From: Cutaneotrichosporon cavernicola
Taxonomy: Eukaryota > Basidiomycota > Tremellomycetes > Trichosporonales > Trichosporonaceae
NCBI RefSeq assembly: GCF_030864355.1
Contig: NC_083396.1
Coordinates: forward strand, 2,604,001 to 2,668,000
DNA length: 64,000 nt
Direction of reading: 5' to 3'
Each line of letters starts with the position of its first letter. Position 1 is the first letter of the stretch. The notes under the pieces were generated by a model. That model searched no databases. It was not told where the DNA came from and saw only the letters and a program-made list of their open reading frames with translations. This document shows, piece by piece, positions 55,854 through 64,000 of the stretch. The position numbers were made by a program, and so were the translations under genes.

Positions 55854-57729
55854 ATGACTGCCTCGACTAGCTACAAGGACAAGGCGTACATCAACGGCAA
55901 GTGGGTGGCTGCCGCCAGCGGCAAGACCTTCCCCGTCACCAGTGAGTTACTGAACGAGTACTGAAGGGGGTGGAATCAGTGAGAAGAGAACACGCTCACA
56001 CCAGACCCCGCCACTGGCGAGGTTATCGGCAACGTCCCCGACCTCTCGAAGGAGGAGGTGCTCGAGGCCGTCAAGGCCGCCGAGGACGCCTACCCGTCGT
56101 GGAGCAACACCCCGCCCAAGGTGAGTCATGGCGAGTTTCGGCTGGGTTGGCTGTGGGCTGGGAGAGAGGAGTGCAAGGGTGGTAGTGGGGGGGACGAAAG
56201 GAGGGCAACAGTGAACGGAGATGCGCAAGGTGGGCCAATGGTGTGTCACCTTTGGCCTGCTCTCGGTCCTCTCCCGACGTGCCGAGGGCGAGGCCGGTTG
56301 TAGCGCCACTCCCCACTTCCCAACTTGCCCACTCCACCCGTATCCACAGTCGAACTGCGGCTCGTATTGGCAGCGACGTGTCCACTTCTCTTCGTTCTCT
56401 GGCGTTTCCCATGACCGTCGCCTGTACATTTTCCCATGACCGTCGCCTGCACATTCCCGCACGCAGCGCTAACGTCAGACCCGCCAGGACATTCTCATGA
56501 AGTTCTACCACCTCATGCTTGAGCGCACCGAGGAGCTCTCCAAGCTCATCACCCTCGAGAACGGCAAGCCCCTCGCCGACGCGACCACCGAGCACAAGTA
56601 CTCGGCTTCGTTCATGGAGTGGTTCGCCGCCGAGGCTGTCCGCACCAACGGCGACGTCATCCCCTCGACCATTCCCGGCCTCCGCAACATGGTGATCAAG
56701 CAGCCCATCGGCGTCGTCGGCATCATCACTCCCTGGAACTTCCCATCGGCCATGATCACCCGTAAGATCGGCCCTGCCATGGCCGCCGGCTGCACCTGTG
56801 TGATCAAGGCTCCCTCCGACACTCCCCTTTCGGCTCTCGAGCTCATGGCCATTGCTGAGGAGGCTGGCGTCCCCGCCGGTGTGCTCAACCTCGTCACCTC
56901 GAAGAGCTCGCGCATGGTCGCCGAGGTCCTCTGCTCTCACCCCGTGATCAAGAAGATCTCATTCACCGGCTCGACTGGTGTCGGCAAGCAGCTCATGCAG
57001 CAGAGCAGCTCGACCCTCAAGAAGCTCTCGATGGAGCTTGGCGGCAACGCTCCCTTCATCGTCTTTGAGGACGCCGACATTGACGAGGCCGTCAAGGGCG
57101 CCGTTATCGCAAAGTTCCGCTCGTCGGGCCAGACCTGTGTCTGCGCCAACCGCATCTTCGCCCACGCCAAGGTGTACGACGAGTTCACTTCCAAGCTCGC
57201 TGAGGCTGTCCGCGGCTTCAAGGTCGGCAACGGCCTTGAGAAGGGCATCACCCACGGCCCTCTTATCCACGACCGCGCCGTCGCCAAGGTCAAGGAGCAC
57301 GTCGACGACGCCGTCTCCAAGGGCGCCAAGGTGCTTGTTGGTGGCAAGGCCACTGGAGGCAACTTCTTCGAGCCCACCGTCCTTGTCAACGTCCCCATCT
57401 CGGCTGTTGTGTCCAAGGACGAGACCTTTGGCCCCCTTGCCCCTTGCTACAAGTTTGAGAGCGAGGACGAGGTCATCCAGCTTGCCAACGACACCGAGTT
57501 TGGCCTCGCCGGCTACTTCTACTCGCGTGACATCGGGCGCGTCTGGCGTGTCTCGGAGGCTCTCGAGGTTGGCATGGTCGTCGCCAACTCGGGCATCCTG
57601 TCGCAGGCCACCATTCCCTTCGGCGGTGTCAAGGAGTCGGGCTTCGGCAAGGAGGGTTCAAAATATGGCATTGAGGACTACCAGATCGTCAAGCTCGTCG
57701 CCATGGGCGGCCTCGGCACCAAGTACTAA
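55854..57729 (+). CDS. UGA2: Succinate-semialdehyde dehydrogenase (NAD(P)+)
   Basis: Three exons (55854-55941, 56005-56120, 56479-57729) give about 484 residues. The start is MTASTSYKDKAYINGKWV. Key stretches are GVVGIITPWNFPSAM (coenzyme site), ISFTGSTGVGKQL, the catalytic glutamate in LSMELGGNAPFIVFEDAD and the active Cys in RSSGQTCVCANR, whose CVC pair is the redox switch of SSADH. The end is KESGFGKEGSKYGIEDYQ then LGTKY. It oxidises succinate semialdehyde to succinate in the GABA shunt, and the family member is most like SSADH. No mitochondrial presequence is seen. The second intron (56121-56478) is much longer than others and holds a 25-bp tandem repeat. Its 3' end is copied at 61202-61294. 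Confidence 0.93.
56406..56455 (+). repeat. 25-bp tandem repeat inside an intron
   Basis: Two adjacent 25-bp units (56406-56430, 56431-56455) begin TTCCCATGACCGTCGCC and differ at one base (T/C). They lie in the 358-nt second intron of the dehydrogenase gene. Confidence 0.85.
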
Positions 57730-58004
57730 GTTGTGTGTTTGTATGTTTTGGTGTTTTGGGGGGTGTGGTATGATGTATGTCCCACTGTGTTTTGTGTGTT
57801 TGCCTCTCAAGAGGTCAAAGCGTCGAAGGATGCATCCCTCGATGGCATAGCTTACAACTTGTATTAATCTTTAATCTCCGCAGTCCGCTGACCCAATCAC
57901 TTCTCAGTCGCACACATCACTGTGCCATGCATTCACTATAGGCACAACATCATCAATGGGGTCACTAAGCCAAACGCTATTTACAAACAATGGTATCGAA
58001 ACGT

Positions 58005-60804
58005 CTAGATTCGGAGCATGTCAGCGTACGCGTAACAATCCTGCAAGAAAGCCCTAAGCTCCTCATCTGAGGGCACCGGGATGGGCTCATCGCCGTAGAA
58101 GTCGAACGTCAGCGCTGTAGCAACTGTTTCCTTCATCGCAGCGACGATTTCGGGAGAGGCATGGAGGGCTGCGTTCGCGTCCGAGCGGGCGGGTGGAAGC
58201 TCGTCTCCGCGCATGATCTTGAGGTAGTCGCGGGGGTGGGAAGATTTGATGTGGTCCCCGATCCCCGACCCCCAGGAGTTCGCGTTCAGCACCCCGACGG
58301 GGCGTGTGGTCACATAAGTAGATCTGTGGTGTCAGCCACCTTGTCTCGTGCCTCAACATTGGATGGCCTCACCCGTTCGCCCTGGTCCTGATGGCATGAG
58401 TGCCGACCTCATCGAGACGGCAATAGGGGCACCATCCCGCAGTGGCCACGAAGTTGACGATAGCCTGCTTGTTCCTAGGAACACGGAGGAGGCTCTCGTA
58501 CTTGCGCATGAGGTCAAGTCGTGCTCGAGCGACTGTAGCCGGGTCGTCAACGCCGCCGGGCTCAGTATCCTCTGTCCATGCGTCAGAACGATTGACCAGA
58601 TCGTCCCACGCCATCCTCGGCTGCTCGGGTGTCGGGTTTTGGCCCCGGGCGTAGGAAGGGCGGCCAAGAATGGGTCCGCGGGAGAGAGGAGGAGCGGGTG
58701 GACGGGGAGCAGGAGAAGCATCTGCCGATGAGGCTCCACGGCGGAGGGGGAGAGGAGCAGTTTGACGAGCTCCGTCCGAGGTGGTGCGCTTCGTGCGAGC
58801 CGGCTTCGAGGATGCTTTTGCGATGTTGATCCCCTCATTCGACAGGCGGTCCTGCATGTGCACGACGGACTTGCCCTCGAGGTCGTGGAAGTAGCTGGGG
58901 CCCTCGTCGTCGTCGTCAGACTCTTCCGCGTCGCTGGCCGCGTCATCCTCGACTCCAAAGTGCGTCTGGGTGCCGTTGGGGAGGGCTGCAGACGCGGGCC
59001 ACACTCCTTCAAGGCCCAGAGGGTCCTTGTCGTCCTGGGGGAGTAGGATGAGCGGCAAAGAGGAACGAATCTTGCCCATGGCTTGACGAGCGTCGGCGAA
59101 CTCGTCCAGCGTCGCGCCGGGGAACTGGTAGTCACGGATCCGGGTGCGAAGCAGCTTGCGCTCAAGGTTGTTGCGCAGAGCCTTCTTCCGGTCATTCCTG
59201 TGACGCACAGCCAGCTTGAGTTCGCGCTTGACATTGGGGACGTGGATGGTTTTGTCATCGAGCTTGGCGGTCAACTCGTCGACCCGGCGAGAGAGAACGC
59301 CGTAGGCCTCGTCGGCGTCGGCGAGCGCCTGAACATCGCTGTCGGGGGCATGCACGCTCGATGTGTCGCCCGCGATGCCCTTCTTCCTCAGCTCAATCAG
59401 AGCTTGAACGGCGGGGCCATCGCGCTCGCGTTTCAGAACGCCCGATGATTGGAGCTTGTTGAGCACGTCCGTGTCTCCTTCGTTGAACTCGCCGATTACA
59501 GCGGAGGCGAAGGAGGTGTCGCCCACGCCGCGACTGTACGCCGTGCGCCCGGCGTCTCGTGTAGAGCCGTGGTTCAGAGCAGTTGCCTGCGCCTCCCGAC
59601 CATAGCCAGCTCGAACGAGTGCACCGTGATACTTGCGGTAGTTGTACAGCTTGCCCCCGGCGAGTCGAACGGGGTTGACGATGGCCGAGTGCTTGGCGTT
59701 CATCTGTGAGGTGGTGACGGCCGAGTCGAGCGTCTGGCCGGCCAAGTTGACGGTTCGGAAGAAGGGGAGGGCACTGTCAACCCGGAACTCGTGCGCAGTA
59801 GACTCGGCGAACTCGTCGACCGAGCAGAAGTAGACTCGAGCGCCGTCAATCTGCGCGTAGAGTACGCCCCGCGAGATGAGGATGGCGAGCACCCCCGCCT
59901 GAGCTTCAAGCTGCAGGTTCTGGAGGCGGTTGACGGCAGGGAGGTAGGGCTTGAAGGGAACGTCCTGGGCCAATGGATCCATGAGACCCTTGAGGTGCAC
60001 GAGATCCATCTCCATGTCATAGAAATGGCGCTTGTGCTGGAAGAACACGATGTTGCCCTCGGGGAATGCGTCTGTTGAGGAAGGTGCCCCTTGGGCGCAT
60101 ACTCCGCCTGGGTGGACACCGGTGCCGAGCGAGATCTGGCCGAGGACTTTGACCTGGATGGCGTCGGGAGCACGGTTGGGGTCAGAGAGTGCCTGTAGGT
60201 CGCAAGCGCGGCCCACAAGACACAACTCGGATGGGCCCCAGAAACTTGGCTCGATCGTATTGCGGGGAAGGGCAAGGTCCGCCGCGGTGGACTTGCAGAA
60301 GCGCTTGACTACGGCCTGATACTGCGAGTCGGCCTTGTCGACGAGTTGTCCGTGGAGGATGGAAACGTCTCGGCCCTTGCCGAATCCACCATGGCCTGCA
60401 ATGTTGTACGAGGCAATGAACATGAGATGCTTAGCCCAACGGCGGAGGGTTGTGCTGCGGATCTTGCCAGACTTGTCTTGTCCGGTGGTGTGCTTGATCT
60501 TGAAGAACAAGAAGGATGTGAGGATCATGGTGAGAGCCTGGGGTGTCGCTACGCTCCACATATCTGCTGGGGCATCGGAGGCCTCATTGCGGAAGATGGT
60601 GGTGTAGTACGCGTCGAGCTCGTCGGCCGCCCGGAGAATCGCCGCGAGATCGTTGGCGTCGCGTTCCGAGTAGTCGACTGAGTTCGACGCAGCGACGATG
60701 AAGTCGGAGAAGTGCTCCGCGAGAACTTTCTCGTCAAGCCCGTCCTCGATGAGGCGCTGGAGCCGGGACGGCTTCTTGAATTTGATGTCGCTGAGACGAG
60801 GCAT
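58005..60804 (-). CDS. DUF3435 / tyrosine recombinase-like protein (Crypton or captain-like)
   Basis: Two exons (60804 to about 58372, then about 58320-58005) give about 914 residues, with the start MPRLSDIKFKKPSRL. A core fold is seen: the segment LGQISLGTGVHPGGVCA near residue 225-237 resembles the TGxRPG box of DUF3435 recombinases, then DMEMDLVHLKGLMDP and QAGVLAILISRGVLY. The C-terminal box is GKLYNYRKYHGALVRAG near 385, ALNHGST with His 412 and GRTAYSRG with Tyr 423, matching the R..(H)..Y end of tyrosine recombinases. The first Arg is replaced by His 231. The last part has CPYC and, after the intron, HIKSSH, a possible C2H2 finger. Open reading frame without stops suggests a preserved gene. 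DNA cleavage is not proven. Confidence 0.72.
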
Positions 60805-61201
60805 ATCTGGTGTCAAAGAGGGGAAGAGAATGTGCACGCACTTGCCGTGAGGGCCACGCAGTCCCGCCCAGACCGAGACCCAGAGGAGGAAGTGCCGAGA
60901 AGCGCGGAGGACGCAGGCGCGGAGTGCGGAGGACGCAGGCGCGGAGGACGGCGAGGTGATGAAAAGATCGAGGAGGCGAGGTGATGAGGATGAGAGCTGG
61001 AGAGCTGGCGCTAAGGAGAGATAGTGAGGGGTAGAGGTCGTGAGGAGGAAGGTGTTGGAGGGTGAGGATGGATGTTGTGACACGTCGTCGGGTCTAGTCA
61101 GCTGGGCCAGCTGGGTGCTTGACACCACTCTTTGGAGGCGGCACCACCGTAGTATGGAGTTTTCGAAGTTTTCGGGAAGTGGTAGTCGCTCATGTCAATG
61201 C

Positions 61202-61294
61202 CAAGGAGTCGGGCTTCGGGAAGGAGGGCTCCACATTGAGGACTACCAGATCGTCAAGCTTGTGGCCATGGGCGGCCTCGGCACCAAGTACTAG
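61202..61294 (+). pseudogene. Detached copy of the dehydrogenase 3' end
   Basis: 93 bp align with 57630-57729. Six substitutions all lie at third codon positions (GGC/GGG, GGT/GGC, TCA/TCC, CTC/CTT, GTC/GTG, TAA/TAG) and one 7-nt deletion breaks the frame. No upstream part of the gene is present. The third-position pattern shows the copy diverged while still coding. Confidence 0.9.
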
Positions 61295-62793
61295 GTGCTA
61301 ATAGACATGAGGTTTTCGTAGTAGTAGCGCCGCGGCGCCTGTATCATCAGCTTTAGGATGCATGAGTGAAGTTTGTTAGGCATTGGTGCATCGGATCGAG
61401 TTGGATGAGGTATTGATGTGTTAGCGTGCCCAGGGAAGGTTACATGGCGTTCCGACAGTGCCATCATAGCTTACACCAGTGTCTGTCGTATATCTCGCAG
61501 GTGCGTCTCTTCGTTTCACTCATCTCATATCCCATCTTATCAGCGACGCAATAACTAAGCGCCCTCGAGTAGACCAGACATGTCCTCGGCTCGGTCAATG
61601 TGACGACAGCTTGGCCCACCTGTGTTCCTCGGCGCACTCGATGACTCTCTCCCGTTTCCCGATTCGAGCGCGGCTCGATTTCGGTCGCCCCCAGCGCCCA
61701 GCTGACTCTTCAGAGTCCCCAAGAAGTCGTCGAGGTTGTCACTGTGCCTCTTGATAGGAAACGCCAAGCAAAGGGTTGAAACAAGCCATATCGTCATGGC
61801 CGTAACCTGGTGACTCCCATCTCTTGACCCCTCTTGCACCGACCCCAACCAACCAACGAGCTACTACATTCAGCTGCCATTGCTGTGACGCCAATCCTTC
61901 ATGGATCGTGGCTCGTGACCGGTACCAGGTGCCCCGTGCCCCGTGCCAGCCATGATGCTTGCGCCAAGGTCCCTCGAGGCCTCCTTCCATCATCAGCCTG
62001 ACGACAGCCACAACTGGGAATGTTGATCTTGGCAGCGCCTTACACTCCAGCTCACTGCATGGCTAACTCGCATGCACAAAAACTCCATCGGAAAGAGCGG
62101 ACCGGACAGAGATGGCTGACTCCAGTTCGTGGGAAGACTCCATTCTAGACTCTACCAGGTTTGATTGTCCTGAACGTTTCATGAAGAGGTGTAGATACAA
62201 TTGGACTGAGGCACAAGCGTCGTACTCGTTGATTCAAGACAAAGAACCATTTTGAGGGTAAAATGGCGGCTGAGAGCCCAGACTGACGTTAGAAAGAATC
62301 ACTTGAATCGTTCCTGGTACCCCAACTGTAAGACATTCATCATTGTTGCCAGTCTGGCCCGTCTTTGCCCACTAAACCTCCACTAGCTCCACTATTCCAT
62401 GTCCTACATTTCCTGATTCTGGATTCTTGGCGCATTGGCGGTTGTAACCTTGTGATGGCGGCGGCGGCGGCGGCGCAGGCATGACATGACGGGCAAGTTT
62501 GTTGATGTTGGGGCAACTGGGCAAACTCGGGGAAAGTGGGGCATTTCAAGTGACAAAGATGACTGAGCCATCATGCTGTCGCGCCCAAGCAGTGACATGT
62601 CCAGGATCTGCGCCTGTGCTTTGCGTAGCCCTTTCAAGCAAGTCATGAGCTATGTTCTATAGTATGACCAAGTGGCTCAAGCTAGACCGCCCCCCAATCA
62701 CTATCACTTGTTGGGATAGATAAAAGGCCAACCAAGTCTCCTTGATCTCCTTCTTCATCACCAAAAGACCTCGCATCATTTACTAGAATCAAA
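61295..62793. other. Intergenic, no gene seen; GGC repeat
   Basis: 1.5 kb without a supported gene. A (GGC)n run of about six units is at 62459-62475. A TATA-like GATAAAAGG near 62719 is about 75 bp before the carbonic anhydrase start. Confidence 0.4.
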
Positions 62794-63890
62794 ATGAACA
62801 ACGGAACCAACGTCACTGTCCCCGAGGCCCCGGCCCCGGTGGTCAACACCACCTATGGCCCAGCTGCCTTCCCCGACCTCGAGCCGTTCTTCGCTGGCAA
62901 CCACGAGTTCGCGGCCGACCGCAACGCCACCGACAAAAACTACTTCCCCAAGATGGCCGAGGGCCAGGCGCCTCCTCTTGTCTGGGTTGGCTGCGCCGAC
63001 TCTCGCGTCCCAGAGTCGGTCGTCCTCCACCAGGAGCCAGGGCAGGTCTTCACCACTGTGAGTTCGGCCGCCTCCTCGCTTCCTCTAAAAGCGCCACCCG
63101 TACGTCAGAGGCTTATCTCAGCGTAACATTGCCAACCAGGTGCCGGAAGATGACTGGGCTTCCAACGCCGTCATCGACTACGGTGTCGGCCACCTCAACT
63201 CGACCCACGTTGCGATTGTTGGCCACACCCACTGCGGTGGTGTCAAGGCTGCCTTTGACTCTAACAAGCCGAACGCTACTACTGGGCAAGGCAAGCACCA
63301 CCGCTGCAAGGGCAAGGGCAAGGGCAAGGGCAGGGGCATGGGCAAGGGTCACGGAAAGCATGGCGATGGTGAGTTGAGTGGTAAACGAGGGCGTGGGTTG
63401 GTGTGTCGGAGGCCAAGTTGCGGTCATGACATGGTGCGGGGGAATTTGTTATTTCGGGGATACCAAGACCAATGCGGGTCGCGCCAAGACCCTCATTCCC
63501 ACCCAATCCCATACCTTGTATCGGGGCTCTGGCAGACCTGGCCGACCTGGCCACGCCTGATGTTTGATGTTTGATGTTTGATGTTTGATGATGCTAACCC
63601 CAGACAATGATGACGATGACGATGATGATGATGAGAATGAGGAGGATTACGCTCTGATGCAGTTCCTCGAGCCACTCATTCATCTTCGTCACAGCCTTCC
63701 CTCGAATGCTACCATCATGGACCTCACCCTGGAGAACGTCAAGCTCAACGTTGCGACTGTCGTCAACAGCACTGCCATTCAGTCTGCCTGGGCTGTGGGC
63801 AAGAAAGTGTGCGTTCACGGTTGGCTGTACGACATTGGGACTGGCTTGCTCTCCGACATTGGGGTAAGCAAGTGCGGCCCGACTGCTTAG
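62794..63890 (+). CDS. Beta-class carbonic anhydrase with a charged insertion
   Basis: Three exons (62794-63057, 63122-63368, 63604-63890), about 265 residues. The zinc ligands are in VWVGCADSRVPES (Cys, Asp, Arg) and VAIVGHTHCGGVKAAF (His, Cys). RNIANQVPEDD is the conserved RNIAN segment. Other family parts are NAVIDYGVGHL, and near the end WAVGKKVCVHGWLYDIGTG. It interconverts carbon dioxide and bicarbonate, which fungi need for growth in air and for adenylyl cyclase control. Right after the HxxC motif is an insertion: a run of Lys/Gly (KGKGKGKGRGMGKG) at the end of exon 2, then eight Asp in a row at the start of exon 3. Such an insertion is not usual in the family. The N-terminal NGT/NVT sites carry no meaning without a signal peptide. 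Confidence 0.9.
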
Positions 63891-64000
63891 ATTTCAGTTG
63901 TATTATTGTGGATCAGATATGCACATGAGGAAGGTAACATGTTTAAAGAGAGCACTATTACGTTCTACAACGTCTCCAACCATGCCCAGCCCAGAGTAAA
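63891..64000. other. 3' flank of the carbonic anhydrase gene
   Basis: 110 bp, AT-rich; probably the 3' UTR of the carbonic anhydrase gene. Nothing else is seen before the window ends. Confidence 0.3.

Larger units (their letters stand above)
57630..61294. mobile_element. Candidate integrative element: DUF3435-type recombinase between two copies of a host gene 3' end
   Basis: Direct repeats bound the interval. The left one is 57630-57729, the last 100 bp of the dehydrogenase gene with its stop; the right one is 61202-61294, a copy with six substitutions and a 7-nt deletion. Between them lies one gene, a tyrosine recombinase-like protein on the minus strand, and about 275 and 400 bp of flank. 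The size, about 3.6 kb with a single recombinase gene and no obvious inverted terminal repeats, is like Crypton elements; using a gene 3' end as target is like integrases of bacterial islands. It could instead be the remnant of a tandem duplication of the dehydrogenase. No short target repeat was found by eye. The element status is inferred. Confidence 0.45.

Noticed and set aside
60805..61128. Extension of the recombinase frame upstream to 61128
   Set aside because: The frame is open but begins at a GTG, not an ATG, and its sequence is Ser/Pro-rich with no resemblance to the family. The ATG at 60804 is preferred.

Overview
The window is nuclear DNA of a basidiomycete yeast. Genes carry several short (about 30-170 nt), regularly spliced introns with GTRNGT donors. 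Coding DNA is GC-rich, and all four tRNA genes contain introns. The gene complement (Zn2Cys6 regulator, Sds3-like repressor, TRP4, cysteine-rich GPI wall proteins, a DUF3435-type recombinase) points to Tremellomycetes, most likely Trichosporonales. That placement is an inference from gene style, not from a search.

Layout. 0-10 kb: conserved housekeeping genes: Sds3-like co-repressor subunit (-), SFT2 (+), a WDR83/MORG1-type WD40 protein (+), a small two-TM protein (+), a secreted/membrane S/T-rich protein (+), then the divergent pair VMA13 (-) and SPP2 (+). 11-14.6 kb: four copies of one unrecognised module of roughly 100 residues, all on the minus strand and all interrupted by a phase-1 intron at the same place; two copies lie in one open frame. 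15-25.3 kb: TRP4 (-) divergent from a PNKP-type DNA end-repair enzyme (+), a Zn2Cys6 transcription factor, tRNA-Lys, an F-box-like protein, and a class C beta-lactamase/NylB-like serine hydrolase. 25.8-33.2 kb: tRNA-Ser, a cluster of cysteine-rich GPI-type wall proteins (three intact, one decayed) with an intron made of a 12-bp minisatellite, and tRNA-iMet. 34.5-45.6 kb: an MFS transporter of the monocarboxylate-porter type, an unresolved gene, a kinase-like protein, a cysteine-rich secreted protein, a threonine aldolase, and a TP-rich protein. 45.6-51.2 kb: gene-poor, with tRNA-Glu. 51.2-64 kb: a vWA protein with a GQ-rich head, an ADP-ribosylglycohydrolase, a succinate-semialdehyde dehydrogenase, a DUF3435-type tyrosine recombinase-like gene, and a beta-carbonic anhydrase.

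The most interesting region is 57.6-61.3 kb. The recombinase-like gene lies between the 3' end of the aldehyde dehydrogenase gene and a second, diverged copy of that same 3' end (about 93 bp, in direct orientation, all six base substitutions at third codon positions). This is the arrangement expected of an integrative element that uses the 3' end of a host gene as its attachment site, or of a decayed tandem gene duplicate with a recombinase gene inside it. The second most interesting is the small-protein module array at 11-14.6 kb. I see no CRISPR, no rRNA and no clear retroelement.
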